Part shown: positions 21,949 to 34,671 of the stretch, in pieces
How positions within the stretch are numbered: the stretch's first letter is position 1
Layout: every line of letters begins with the position of its first letter
Source: Sinotaia quadrata
Lineage: Eukaryota; Mollusca; Gastropoda; Architaenioglossa; Viviparidae
DNA: 64,000 nt
Assembly (NCBI GenBank): GCA_028829895.1
Contig: CM054180.1
Location: forward strand, 104,533,635 to 104,597,634
Direction of reading: 5' to 3'
Made by a program: the position numbers and the translations under genes
The notes under the pieces: model-generated
Seen by the model: the letters and a program-made list of their open reading frames with translations, nothing else
Database searches by the model: none
What the model was told of the DNA's origin: nothing

Positions 21949-23398
21949 GTCTTCTAACCAGCGCGATTATGCAATTTTCAGTTGCCATCTGACAGGATGG
22001 TCTAGTGGCTCTGGCCTTTTGATTCATGCTTTAGGGATTATTTCTACACTTGCAAGAAAAAAAATCACTCAGTGAAAGTAAAAAAAAAATTTTAATAAAT
22101 GTAAAAATATTCAATAAATTCAATACTTTGACACTTTTTTGGTCAAGTCCAGTCTAAAAGCAGATTGAGAGCTGTGGTAAGTTGTCTGATAAAAGAAAGA
22201 ATGGGTTTAGAAATATGTTTGTATACTAGAATTACTGAATTTACGGTTCTGAAAATTGATTTAGAGATATTGTATATTTTTTATTGATATTTTTATGGCT
22301 TAAAATGAGAGATTCTGCATATTTTATATTGCGGAGTATATGACATTGTTTTAATGGAAATGTTAATCAGAATTTAATTCTGATTATGTCAGATTTGTGT
22401 ATGAATGAGGGCTAATGATTTTCTTTACAGGGATGTAAGTGTGAGAACGCTTGTAGAAGATAAGAGTATAGAAACATTTTAGACCTAAATCTTAGCACAG
22501 TGCCTTGAATTGACTCTTTCCAGAAAACATGCCTTTCCTGGTCCTTCCTGGTCTTTCCACTATTCGCTTAGTATCTGCGGTTCTCCGTGTGAATTACATC
22601 AGTGCGGGTACCCCGACACCAATTACTACACTGATCAGTAACAGGGTTTCTGGAGTTCGACTATGTAATATCCGTGCAGTGAAGCTTGGGTTAACTAGGT
22701 CGTGAGGAACGTCAGGCAGAATTTCTTTGGAGCAGTTTGGATAGCGTGCCTAGAGGCGCACGTTAGTCACCATCCAAACAACGCGTGTGATGTTTTTACC
22801 GGGAATTTATTGATATATATATACTGAGAATTCCAACCACCTGCAATTAGTTATGTATTATTAAATAATGACAGAACATTCACGCTAATAATCATAACAT
22901 AGAGGCGTTAGTAAGCCACAGAAACTGGTAGGCTCGTTTCGGGGTGTACAAGAAAAATTTCAATCATTATTTTAACTAATTATCGCTGTTGTCGAAATTA
23001 GTCAGTTGGAAAATAAGTGATGAAATTTTGTAACCTTAAACCGGGAAACCCTTGGCAGAGCTAGAATACAGTTAAGTAAGAAAATAGACATTAAAGTGAA
23101 TAGACTTATTTTACTGAAATTTTTTAAAACACTAACTAAATTTTGTCTTCCTTTCACTATCTTTGTTTTTTCTCTTTTGAAATTTGTATTAACCTTTTAA
23201 TTTTATTGATTATTGATTGCATTGTTGTTTTGACATTCTATTGCTGATGAGTAGAAATTTTATTGTTGGTATTGTTACTGATTTTAAGTGATTAGTTTAC
23301 TTAAGTGTGTTAGTGTAATTTGTAAATTGATCAGATAACTTACCAGCACAGCTGAGTTCACGCGTGACCAGAGTAGGCAAACTTTAGTTTTTTTTTAA

Positions 23399-24110
23399 AT
23401 GGAAATTACGCTCGAAGAAAAGATGTGATGGGTACAGGAGGGAAAGACATTGGCCGAGTTTCTAGGCATTTCAGCATATGAGATCTCAGATTACATTACA
23501 AACAAAGTAGATAAAGAAATGAAAGATAAGAGTGAAAAAGAAAGGTAACAGATTGAAACAGAAGAAAGCGACCTTAAACAAGAGATATCGTTTGCCCCAG
23601 TTAGAGGCCAGTGCTAAAAGAAAAGATAGTTTGGCTTAAATCAACTGAAGATACAAGAAGATAAATTAAAGATTAGTGAGAATGCAGTTAAAGTCCAGGA
23701 AGTGAACATAAACTTCCATTTTCGTTCCTTTAATAGGAAAGATGAAAATATTGAGGACTATGTTTTGGGGTTTGAGCAGTGCGTTTAATGTTAAGGCTAC
23801 CAGAAGATTTTTGGCTTGCGCATTTAGTGGCAGGCATGAAAAACAAGACAGTATGGTATTCAATAGACTTCCAGACTGTAAGACGACATATGGAGTTTAT
23901 AAAGCCGAACTTTTAGCATACTTCAGGGTTCCACCAGTAAAAGCGAAAATCGACCGACACGTTCCTACAGTCAGCCAGTAAACTACAACACATCTTGACG
24001 AGATGGTTAAAGCTAGGCGATGTACGAAATGACAGTGCAAAAGACGTTAGCAATACAAACTACAGACTGGTAGAGAAGCTGCCATTGATAGTCAATGAGA
24101 GAACACCAGT
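23399..24110 (+). pseudogene. Decayed Gypsy-type gag
   Basis: From the ATG at 23399, broken by stops and shifts, the plus strand reads LAEFLGISAYEISDYI, then KSEKER and QIETEE, and later DENIEDYVLGFEQCV. The order (small N-terminal segment, charged helix, D-E-N-x-x-DxY gag core) parallels the gag of the young element at 12490 (DKERQEIEREE and DENKDQIDAYLKTFE). It is a related but older family. At least five in-frame stops are seen in a region where gag should be open. Confidence 0.6.
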
Positions 24111-24282
24111 CTGACCTAAAAGGCCCAATTTCGGGTTCTGCAGAGGTGGGTTGGTGAAGAACCCATAACTGCTCCTGAACCCAATGCTTACTGTCTAGTT
24201 CATCAGGTGGGAGGATAAATCCGATTATGTCGAGCGAGACGAGGGTCAGGTTACAAACTGCTCATGCTAAAATCACAGGCAG

Positions 24283-24489
24283 TTGAAACTTAGCAAGCCA
24301 TCGGCTGTTTCCGGGCAGGTATGCGCAGGGAAAAAGATCAATAATGAGTCACAATTCCACTCAGCCCTTCACTCTTCTCAATCATGGTACCACATCTCTC
24401 TGAACCAGAATATTTATCTCTTTCTAGACACTTGTGCCCATCTGCAAAATCAGCGAGAAGTTGGACGTATGTGCAATCCAAATCCATGA
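24283..24489 (+). pseudogene. Possible decayed protease segment
   Basis: A 68-codon frame ends NIYLFLDTCAHLQNQ. LFLDTCAHL resembles the LLDTGA motif of retrotransposon aspartic proteases with Gly replaced by Cys, and it lies where protease would follow the gag remnant. The motif is short and could be chance. Confidence 0.25.
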
Positions 24490-24699
24490 AAAAAAAAGGC
24501 TATCAAAGGACGAAATCTTTCACTCCTCTGTCTGTACCTGTGCCAGCAATATTATATATACATTCCTGTTCTACACGGCTAAACTGTGTAGAACGGCCGT
24601 TCTGCACTGTCGAATACAACGGGCGTAAAGAATACCTGGCTTACGTATGTGTCATTCAATACTGAGTCGCTTACTCAGCTGATTGTTGAAACCATGTGA

Positions 24700-26027
24700 C
24701 CACCTGCTGTTTGGCTCTTGCCACCAAATCGTTTTAGAGTTATTGTGCCTAACACATTGCATAAGTCAACAGCCACATTTACGAAGTGTTTTAACTGACT
24801 GCAAATGAAAAATTAAGTCAAATTGTACATCTACAATTCTACCAACAGCGGCACACCTCGTGCCAGGCAACAAAATTGTCCTATGCCCGGAAGCTGCCAT
24901 CATCCTAAGTTCATTGTCATCATCATGAAAATTAAGTCATGACTAACAATTCATTATATTAGTATTTATTTTCTTTGCTTTTGGGTACATTTTATGACGC
25001 CTCAAAGATTTTAAAACCAATAATAATTTGTTATTGAAGACTTAGAACAGAAAGATATATACTAACAGCTAACTTTGTAAATAAAATGCAACATGCGTTG
25101 GCGGTCCCTACAAGATATTATTGTTGCGTAAAGTGGTTAGAGAACATTCAGTTTTAATACTCTGTATTTCCTCGTAGTGAGAGGTGGCATGGGTTATTGC
25201 ATAGTGAATACCCGTTATAGTTTGTGTAGTACACGTGGAAAGGTATAACTAGTTTTATACACAATACACAGTGTCTCGAAACGTGTACCATTTGAGAGAT
25301 GTGACATTTAGTACACGTAAAAAGGTATAACTACTTGTATACACAATACACGGTGTCTCGAAACATGTGTACCATTTGAGAAATATGGCATTTAGGAATT
25401 TAGACAGAAATGCATATATAGTACAGGACTCTTTGTATTAGTAGCGATGTAACAGGGGAGTGCACTAAATATAAATAAAGTGCAAGGTCAAATACGAAAC
25501 TTACCACTTTGAGATCGACACACTGTGGAATGATAATGTACTTTGGCTCATGGGTTATTTAGTTTTTGCCGGCATAAATGTCTTGAGTTCGAGATTCTAA
25601 AATAAAGTGCAGGCGTTTATTGCAAACATATTCGTTTCCCTTAAGCTATATAGGAACGGTACATCTGTACGAAAGTTTTCATTTCATCAGGAAATCTTTG
25701 CTACTGACACGTACATGCACCTTTATGATTGCGATGTATGTGCGACATGGAGACCAGACACATACACAACCTGAATGCACAGATGGCGTTCAGGACTACC
25801 GTTTGGTGGGCGAGTGACGTGCGTGATCAGAGTAGATTACACATGGAGTGATACTAGCCAAATAGTCTATTTGCAAAACGGCAATGTATCACTGCTCAAA
25901 TTGCATTTCCTTTGCTGTCAGACGACAATACAAATAACATCAAATTTCTAAATCTCTAATAATTATAATTTTTTTTCCAGAACAAAATTTCTTCAGATGT
26001 TGCATGACTATCGATCCTTGCCTCGAT

Positions 26028-26058
<31 letters not shown>

Positions 26059-27232
26059 TTCTCCCAGACAACGAGTATTTGATATTTTTAAAAATATTTA
26101 CATAAATTATGTTTGATGAGGGAAAGAGTTCAGGATTCGTATTTAATGCTCTGTGTATAGTTTCTCGTTTTAACACCACTCTATTAGATGTAATTAACTT
26201 CGTTAGTCAAAAATACCTTATCTTAATTAGACTGTGCTAATTATGGACGGTCGTCGTACGGAATGGAGGGACGCTTGAACACAGGGTGGGTTGGATGTTG
26301 CCATCATATATTTTTAATTTTATTTTATATTTAATGTACTAGATCTTAAATTGCCTGTTTATTATTTTCTTTCTGTCTCTTTAGGACGGCAAGGTACGTT
26401 TCTTAAGTTTTGACTTACACATTAAATTATAATTTCGTCCTGCAGGCTTTGAACCTAAATTCGTGGCCTGTGAAATACTGATTGCTTTTAGAGGTGTTTA
26501 ATAATGGAAATCATAATTCAAGTTAAATGCCTCCCATATAACAGTCACAATATTTAGTAAACTTGAAAACAATTAATACAAAAGATTAACTCACAGAGGT
26601 TCTGGATCCATTAGTTAATCAATCATTTTCACACCCAGGCACAAAATGGCGTGACGTTTACGTGTACTTCCTGTTCAGAGGTCAAAATATTTTTTTTTCT
26701 AGCCATGTTCTTGTTGTTAGTTTGAATTCATTTTCAGTAAACTATTTTTATTTTATGAGAGACATAAAGGGAAATAAAAATTATGTACTAGAATTTCATT
26801 CACTCTGACGACAGGGGACATAATCTATTCCCGCATTCATTTAGCGCACGCATGAAATATGACTCACAGGCGACAAGACGAAGTGCAAGCGAGCTATGCA
26901 GGAGTCCACTTGTAACGGTAACAACCTCTTTGACAAAAGGTTTATTAGCTCTAATTGAGATATGGGGAGATATTGCACCAGATGCCTGACTTCATTCTGT
27001 ATTCCAAAGTTATATGAGAAAACGTGATTTATTTAATAACTGATTCTGTCTGTCTGTCTCTCTCCCTGTCTATTTATCTGTCTGTCTATATATCTATCTA
27101 TCTGTATGTATGTATGTATCTATGACAGACAGACATTATTTTTTATTTTCTTTCATCATCTATCAATATCCAAAAATTATAACTGTTTACAATGACTATT
27201 GTCAAAATAATATAAAATTATATTTACAATGT
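24700..27232. other. No supported gene
   Basis: AT-rich DNA with a duplicated segment (25225-25390, shared AAGGTATAACTA and GTGTCTCGAAAC), a CA repeat (26034-26058) and TCTG/TCTA repeats (27045-27125). No frame with coding character was recognised. Confidence 0.5.
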
Positions 27233-27234
27233 TC

Positions 27235-27897
27235 TTAAGAGAAAACATTTTATATATATTGAATTATAAAGAGAAAACATTTTTGTAATTGTATATTGAA
27301 TTATTAAGAGAAAACATTTTTGTAATTGTATATTGAATTATTAAGAGAAAACATTTTTGTAATTGTATATTGAATTATAAAGAGAAAATATTTTTGTAAT
27401 TGTATATTGAATTATTAAGAGAATACATTTTTGTAATTGTATATTGAATTATTAAGACAAAACATTTTTGTAATTGTATATTGAATTATTAAGAGAAAAC
27501 ATTTTTGTAATTGTATATTGAATTATTAAGAGAATACATTTTTGTAATTGTATATTGAATTATTAAGAGAAAACATTTTTGTAATTGTATATTGAATTAT
27601 TAAGAGAAATCATTTTTGTAATTGTATATTGAATTATTAAGAGAATACATTTTTGTAATTGTATATTGAATTATTAAGACAAAACATTTTTGTAATTGTA
27701 TATTGAATTATTAAGAGAAAACATTTTTGTAATTGTATATTGAATTATTAAGAGAAAACATTTTTGTAATTGTATATTGAATTATTAAGAGAAAACATTT
27801 TTGTAATTGTATATTGAATTATTAAGAGAAAACATTTTTGTAATTGTATATTGAATTATTAAGAGAAAACATTTTTGTAATTGTATATTGAATTATT
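27235..27897. repeat. 37-bp AT-rich minisatellite, about 17-18 copies
   Basis: Units read TTATTAAGAGAAAACATTTT then TGTAATTGTATATTGAA. Variant units (GAATAC, GACAAAAC) recur in the same order, so blocks of several units were duplicated together. Confidence 0.95.
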
Positions 27898-28650
27898 ATC
27901 TATTGCAAAATCCAAATTCGTAGCACGTTTTAGTGTTTAAGTAAATATCCCTTATTAAAATGCTGTTGAAAATAATACCCCAAAAGCTTAGGTCGGACTG
28001 ACAGATCGTATCATCTAGCTCTCCTTCAGACACACATATATTGTAAAATGTAAATGAAGTGAACCAAACATACTTCAAACATCTGATGGGAAAATTAATT
28101 TAGTATATGGATTGATCCAGAGATAGTTTTGAAAATAAAGCTGTAATTTTTCCCCTTAAATTTGAAAGTGGAATATTCATGTATTTATACATTAATTTAA
28201 AAATCTTATTAAAATGTAAATGTCAATTTCATTTCATATTTCGCAGACCACTCTGGTTCGTTCATGTGTGTGATGCACAAACATAAATACATCTCTCTCA
28301 TTCTTTCTCAGTCTATCTAGATAGCTATCTGTGTGTATGTGTGTGATGTTGTGCTAAAAGGTTGTTACATAATGGCTTATGTAGTTTACACCCACCCTCC
28401 TCTAAAATTAGACTACATGTAAACCTATCTTCTAGAAAGGCTGACCCTTATCCTTGGGCTGAAAACATACCCGAATGTTCCAGACACTCACTCTAAACTA
28501 ACCAATCAACGCTGCTCAACTGCATGAGCGAATGCACTAGAAACTCACCTGTAAATCATTAGTCGAATACAGCTGACCCTCGAGGTAACACGTATTTTGG
28601 CTCCCGGCCTTAATAAGTTAGAATTGTATTACTAACCCTTATTTCCAGTT

Positions 28651-28985
28651 TTCACACTTTTATCCCATCAATCAAGACTGGCAAATGTGGGTGTCCTTTA
28701 CACACTTTTATCCCATCAATCAACAATGGCAATTGTGGGTGTCATTTATACACTTTTATCCCATCAATCAACACTGGCAATTGTGGGTATCCTTTACACA
28801 CTTTTATCCCATCAATCAACACTGGCAATTGTGGGTGTCATTTACACACTTTCGTCCCATCAATCAACACTGGCAATTGTGGGTGTCCCTTACACACTTT
28901 TGTCCCATCAATCAACAATGGCAATTGTGGGTGTCATTTACACACTTTTATCCCATCAATCAACACCGGCAGTTTTGTGTGTCCT
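28651..28985. repeat. 48-bp minisatellite, 7 copies
   Basis: Units contain CCCATCAATCAACACTGGCA and ATTGTGGGTGTC. The period is a multiple of three, so it stays open in two frames and mimics a repeat protein. Confidence 0.95.
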
Positions 28986-29307
28986 TGTGAGTAATGTGTT
29001 ATATGTTTGAAAGCAAGTCCAGTCCATCTAACGGTTTCACCCGGCCCGCGCAAAGTACTCAAAATATAATAAAATCAGGCCCTCAAAACATTTTATCACC
29101 ATCCTTTAGACTCGAGTTTGTGATTTATTTATTTTTGTCTTGCATGTGCAGCCAGTGTAGAGTGTGTCGGGGCTGGCCTCTTGCGCGACAGTTACAGTGT
29201 TTAAGTATAGATTTAAATAGTTAAGCACTGGTCAGTTTGACACGCTGGTCACTGTCTTACAATCCTGCGCTTTGAATTTCTAGCCTGTGATAAGCAAAAA
29301 CAGGGAG

Positions 29308-29310
<3 letters not shown>

Positions 29311-29369
<59 letters not shown>

Positions 29370-29386
29370 TCACACACACACACACT
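29311..29386. repeat. CA microsatellite
   Basis: About 36 CA units with a single interruption. Confidence 0.95.
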
Positions 29387-29607
29387 CTGGCTATTCCTTT
29401 CTTCCCCTTCCACTCCCAACATATGGTCTTAAATACATGACACACGACAGAGGAATTAGAGACAGAAAAGTAGGAAGACGGAATTTGTTAGCAAGTTGTC
29501 AGTCATAGGAGAGACAGAGAAGTGGTACAAATGTGTAGATTAGTCATAATTTAGTTGAGTGAAGCAAGATTACTGTGTTACTTTATATGGAAATACTTGG
29601 ACTTGTA

Positions 29608-29709
29608 TGTATTTTTATCGTGTGCAGTGCAGACTTTGTGTATTTTTATCGTGTGCACTGCAGACTTTGTGTATTTTTATCGTGTGCAGTGCAGACTTTG
29701 TGTATTTTT
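29608..29709. repeat. 31-bp repeat, 3 copies
   Basis: Units carry ATTTTTATCGTGTGCAGTGC and AGACTTTGTGT, with few differences. Overlapping open frames here are repeat artefacts. Confidence 0.9.
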
Positions 29710-30079
29710 GGTTCTCATGTTTCTCTTTACTTGTTTCTGCCCTGTTTCCATCATAGATGGCTTTGATAGCATAATAAAATAAACGATCACTGCTGAAAAC
29801 CCCAGTGAAGATTATCTTGTTTTATTTATTAATCCATCGTCAACACCAATCGTCCTTTACATTTCATTCTGACCAATGAAATGGCATCAAACAAAAAGAG
29901 GAATGTTTACAGTGAGGATCGTGTATTTTAGGTTAGATGGACTGATGTCTGTCTATTTTAATGTACCATAAGGAAAAACTTATTTGTTTAATATGTTCTG
30001 AAACCGTTTGAGTTATAAATGAATACAACTTACAGTGCCATTATGAATCAAAACAGTCAAGCTATGAAATCTGGAATTC

Positions 30080-31115
30080 TCAGACTCTGAGGTTCAACAG
30101 CTATGGAGCGTGATAAAAGAAATTCGTGATGTTTTTACTGATAAAACGAGTCTGTGTGAATTTAAATCGCACTATGAGATCTTAATCCGATCTGCACGAA
30201 ATGTATGTATCATCCTATGCTAATCGGGTTGCTGTTAAGCAGGAAATTGACTCTATGTTAATCTTAGGTATGATTGAGAAGGTGGAGTCCTCGTATAGCT
30301 CTCTTATTGTCCTAGTTAAAAAGAAGGATAGCACATACCGATTTTGTGTGGACTAAGACAGCTGAACCAGTTGATTGTTTTTTCAGCTGAACTGATGCCT
30401 GAACCAGGGTACCTTTTTGCTCGGTTCAGTGGAGCAAAATATTTTTCAAACTTAGATTTGATGAAAATTTTGGCAAATTCCAGCCAATCCCACTGACAGG
30501 CTGAAAGTAGCATTCAGTACCCCTGATGGACAATAACAATGGCGGGTAATGCCATTCGGTATCCTCACAGCACCAACTGTTTTCACTATGATGATGAGAT
30601 AACTTATTAACCATGAAACAGGAATCAATCTCTAACTTCATGGATGTCATTTTTGTGGCTACCCAGACTCTGGAAGGACACATTCCAGTGTTACAGAAAT
30701 TATTCCAGCATTTGACGGAATGTAACCTGACTGCTCGGCCAACCAAATGTTTCTTTGGTCATTTCAAACTTGAATAAGGGACACATCGTGGGACAAGGTC
30801 TCCTGTGGCCAAAGGCATCTAAAGTAAGAAAACTTGAAGAGATGGAGAGACCCATCTCCAAGACAAATATTAAATTCTTTTGGGGGTTTGCCAAGTTCCC
30901 AAGTTCAGTGCCATCACCAAACCACTCATTGATTTAACAAGGAAAGGCAAACCTGAGATAGTGATTTGGAGCAAGGAGTGTGAAGCCATCTTTGCTAGTT
31001 TGAAAGACCTCCTGTCACGAGCTTTTGTCCTCCATTTGTCTGATTTCAATGAGGAATTCACGCTCAGAACAGATGCTAGTAATGCAGGATTAGGTACTGT
31101 ACTGATGTTTTCCCA
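30080..31115 (+). pseudogene. Decayed Gypsy-type RT/RNase H
   Basis: Conserved blocks appear in shifting plus-strand frames: VIKEIRDVFTD; SMLILGMIEKVESSYSSL; YRFCVD before a stop near 30356; ISNFMDVIFVATQTLEGH, where the RT Asp pair reads FMDV; NLTARPTKC; ITKPLIDLTRKGKPE; and LRTDASNAGLGTVL of RNase H. Multiple stops and frameshifts make it non-functional. It ends inside RNase H, just before a GGTGAT minisatellite. It may belong to the same old insertion as the gag remnant at 23.4 kb, but the 6-kb gap and extra repeats leave that open. Confidence 0.88.
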
Positions 31116-31250
31116 AGTTCTTCCATCGTACTTCGCACAGTCCCAGGATGGTCCAGTGGTATCTGTTCATTTCGTGTGTCAGTTCCTCTACCTTTCAGGC
31201 GTTCTTAAAGTTCTGATGTTCCACGTACCAATGCTGATGTTGTTTCTGGC

Positions 31251-31513
31251 ATGGAGTTTGATGGTGATGGTGGTGGTGGTGGTGATAGTGATGGTGGTGA
31301 TGGTGATGATGGTGGTGGTGGTGATGGTGGTGGTGGTGATGGTGATGGTGGTGGTGATGGTGATGGTGGTGATGGTGGTGGTGGTGATGGTGGTGGTGAT
31401 GGTGATGGTGGTGATGGTGGTGGTGGTGATGGTGGTGGTGATGGTGGTGGTGATGGTGGTGGTGATGGTGATGGTGGTGATGGTGGTGGTGGTGATGGTG
31501 GTGGTGATGGTGC
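31251..31513. repeat. GGTGAT/GGTGGT minisatellite
   Basis: Hexamer-based array. It translates to Gly-Asp, Val-Met, His or Thr-Ile runs depending on frame; none is a protein. Confidence 0.95.
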
Positions 31514-32320
31514 AAGACAGAAGGCGAGTTCTTTGGTTCCGGGTGAGGAATGATCCGATATGGTTTGAGATAGTTATCATTTCATTTGGACGAAACTTAA
31601 TTTAATCTAGTTAAAAATAACGAGAGTTGTGGGTCTTTTCTTGGAGGTGCGAGAACACATTTTGAGAATCTAAGCCGAAAAGATTACGAACCACACCTAT
31701 AACATCTTCCACAAGTGCTGTTATCACATTGTACACGTCATTTCAAGCAATAATGTAAAGCAAAATGCTGGACACTTATTTTTAACAATGTCAAATACTG
31801 CCTTATTCATGAAAAAGTTTAACTCTTGAGAGATGAAAACCAAACTGATAACTTTTAATAAAACTTAGTATAAATCATTACAAACAATAATGTAAAGCAA
31901 AATGCTGGACATTTATTTTTGAACCGAACACTTGAGATAACCAAACCGAACAGCGCCCAATTTCTCGATTAACCAGTGGGTGGATAATCACAGTGAATCT
32001 CAAAAAACCCGTATTCACAAGTCTTTGTACTACTTTGACACTTCCACCATCTACAGCAGTCGTAATCTGTTTGGCATGGCCCTCCTTCTCCCTCGCATAA
32101 GCGCTTGCAATATGGGCGATTTTCATTTCTCCGCCTAGGTTCAAACAAAATACACGTACATTCATTGGATTGGTTCCTGTCTCCTTTTAGCTACTACGTT
32201 ATGCGTAATGATTCGGTTAGTAATTATATATATATATATTCGTGTAATTTATATAATATGTATAATACCTAGAGATGGGAGAGAGAGAAAAATTGATAAA
32301 CCTGTGTAAGTGTAAAAAAA

Positions 32321-32335
32321 CCCTAACCCTAACCC
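32321..32335. repeat. Short interstitial telomere-like sequence
   Basis: CCCTAACCCTAACCC, 2.5 copies of the animal telomere repeat in reverse complement. Confidence 0.6.
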
Positions 32336-32489
32336 ACATGTTAAACAACACACAGATCCAAGTACTGTTCGACGTCCCCCCCCCCCGCCCCTTCCCCACC
32401 GTCTTTGATAGTGTTCTTAATGTTCGTGATATTACAGAGGTATTTTTTATTATTATTATTCAAGGGACTAAACTTTATGCTTGTCCGTG

Positions 32490-32620
32490 TCATTAATGAA
32501 ATGGCGTTATAGTTATCTGTTCCTTGTAATTAATGAAATGACGTTAGAGTTATCTGTTCCGTGTAATTAATGAAATGACGTTAGAGTTATCTGTTCCTTT
32601 TGATTATTGAAGTGACGTAA
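32490..32620. repeat. About 37-38-bp repeat, 3-4 copies
   Basis: Units contain TTAATGAAATGACGTTAGAG and TTATCTGTTCC. Confidence 0.85.
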
Positions 32621-33624
32621 ATATATATATATATCCTTCAGTGGATTTGACGTTACTCACACATCCTGTGATTCATAATGTTACAACCTGGGGGGGAGGG
32701 GGTTTTCTTTGTTAATTTGTTATTTATTTGTTCATACTAATTTATCCGGTGACCACATTCCCCGACTGTCTATTAGTTATATCGAAGGGCTACTAGCTTA
32801 AGTGACCTAATATAATATCTAGACTATCTGTGTGTGTGTTGTAACACTCGTCACAGAATCATTCTGACTCCTCTCAGACTCAGACATTAGCGTTCTATTC
32901 CAGTTACAACTATTCTCAGTAATAAGACAACTCTAGTCATGTCTTGTATTTTCTATTACAACATTTATTCTAGTAGATAAGTAATGTAACACGCTTTTGC
33001 ATTTAGATTTATTATACTAAAAGTAAAGTTATAGGAATGGTACATAAAATCTGTAACACGCTATTGCAGTTAGATTCATTATAAACATGATTGCTTCTTT
33101 GAATGCTATAATTCGATTTATTAATTTGACGTGAATTGTTTGAGGGGAAAGAACGGAAGCCATAAAGAGGGAACGTTAATACCGTGAAATGAAAACACTT
33201 ACAAGCGAAATAAATTCGTCTGTTATTCATGTTTGTAATCACTGTTGGCAGTACTAAGAAATAATAGATAAGGGCTTCCTAAACTCTCCCACCTGTATAC
33301 AGTTATTGTATTAGATAGTGCATACACCTTTTTAAATAGAAATCATATCAGTACTTAGAGAGGGGTGGGGGGAATATTGATAAACTAATAGTCATTGACG
33401 GAGTGGCGGAGAGTCACGTGACTGTTGGTGTAGTAAATGTGGAACAAAATCTGAGGTATGAAAAATTTTAATTCCACCTCTTCCTATCATATGTATAGTG
33501 TAATTTTCCTTTTCCTCGTGAACGAAATGTTTTTCGTACAGATTTTTGCATCCCGAAAAGTGGACGAAAACTATAAAAAAAAATTACTCAAGCATGACAT
33601 TCCTGCTTATTGACAACAAGAAGA

Positions 33625-33985
33625 AGTTAAGTAAGCATTGGATCATGACAATCTTAATTAAGCATGACAGTCAACAGTCAAAAGTAAGCATTGGATCATG
33701 ACAATCCTAATTAAGCAGGTAATCATGACAGTCAACAGTCAAAAGTAAGCATTTCATCATGACAGTCAACAGTCAAAAGTAAGCGTTTCATCATGACAAT
33801 CTTAATTAAGCAGGTAATCATGACAGTCAACAGTCAAAAGTAAGCGTTTCATCATGACAATCTTAATTAAGCAGGTAATCATGACAGTCAACAGTCAACA
33901 GTAAGCATTTCATCATGACAATCCTAATTAAGCAGTTAATCATGACAGTCAACAGTCAAAAGTAAGCGTTTCATCACGACAGTCA
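33625..33985. repeat. About 60-bp composite minisatellite
   Basis: Units combine GCAGGTAATCATGACAGTCA, ACAGTCAAAAGTAAGC and TCATCATGACAATC. It grades into the following 21-bp array, which shares AGTAAGC and GACAGTC. Confidence 0.85.
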
Positions 33986-33989
33986 TTAT

Positions 33990-34640
33990 TAAACATTTAA
34001 TATTCCTAAGTAAGCATTTGACATTCCTAAGTAAGCATTTGACAGTCGTAAGTAAGCTTTTGACAGTCCTAAGCATTCAAAAGTCTTAAGGAAGCATTTG
34101 ACAGTCCTAAGTAAGCATTTGACAGTCCTAAGTAAGCATTTGACAGTCCTAAGTAAGCATTTGACAGTCTTAAGTAAGCATTTGACAGTCCTAAGTAAGC
34201 ATTTGACAGTCCTAAGTAAGCATTTGACAGTCCTAAGTAAGCATTTGACAGTCTTAAGTAAGCATTTGACAGTCCTAAGTAAGCATTTGACAGTCCTAAG
34301 TAAGCATTTGACAGTCCTAAGTAAGCATTTGACAGTCCTAAGTAAGCATTAGACAGTCCTAAGTAAGCATTTGACAGTCCTAAGTAAGCATTTGACAGTC
34401 CTAAGTAAGCATTTGACAGTCCTAAGTAAGCATTTGACAGTCCTAAGTAAGCATTAGACAGTCCTAAGTAAGCATTTGACAGTCCTAAGTAAGCATTAGA
34501 CAGTCGTAAGTAAGCATTAGACAGTCCTAAGTAAGCATTAGACAGTCGTAAGTAAGCATTAGAGTCCTAAGCATTAGACAGTCCTAAGTAAGCATTAGAC
34601 AATCCTAAGTAAGCATTAGATGGTCGAAAGTAGGCATTTG
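33990..34640. repeat. 21-bp minisatellite, about 30 copies
   Basis: Unit AGTAAGCATTTGACAGTCCT plus one A, drifting to a CATTAGACAGTC variant at the right end. The period is seven codons, giving a false open frame of repeated LTVLSKH. Confidence 0.95.
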
Positions 34641-34671
34641 CTCGTGACATTTATGCATTAATAATGAATTA

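Larger units (their letters stand above)
19225..23398. other. No supported gene; repeats and short duplications
   Basis: It contains GATA/GATG/GACA repeats (19557-19664), CA repeats (19923-19963 and 21892-21945), and two short direct duplications listed separately. Further 5' exons of the minus-strand gene may be here, but none was found with matching phase. Confidence 0.5.
31517..33620. other. No supported gene
   Basis: Contains AATAATGTAAAGCAAAATGC twice (about 31748 and 31888), a 15-nt telomere-like run, an array of about 37 bp at about 32492-32620, C and G homopolymers, and a TA run at about 32227. Confidence 0.5.

Noticed and set aside
28685..29010. Two overlapping frames of over 100 codons with 16-residue repeats
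   Set aside because: 48-bp minisatellite open in more than one frame, a sign of repeat artefact rather than selection.
31188..31605. Long open frames with poly-His, Thr-Ile or Gly-Asp content
   Set aside because: All derive from the GGTGAT array read in different frames and strands; only the part before 31115 is retrotransposon RNase H.
31878..32165. 95-codon minus-strand frame (EMKIAHIASAYAREKEG...)
   Set aside because: Composition is protein-like, but no domain, splice partner or transposon context could be assigned; part of it lies in a locally duplicated segment.
34098..34352. 84-codon frame of repeated LTVLSKH
   Set aside because: The 21-bp unit is a multiple of three, so the minisatellite stays open by chance; no start context or splice partner.
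33990..34640. CRISPR-like regular array
   Set aside because: Units are directly adjacent with no unique spacers, and the genome is eukaryotic.
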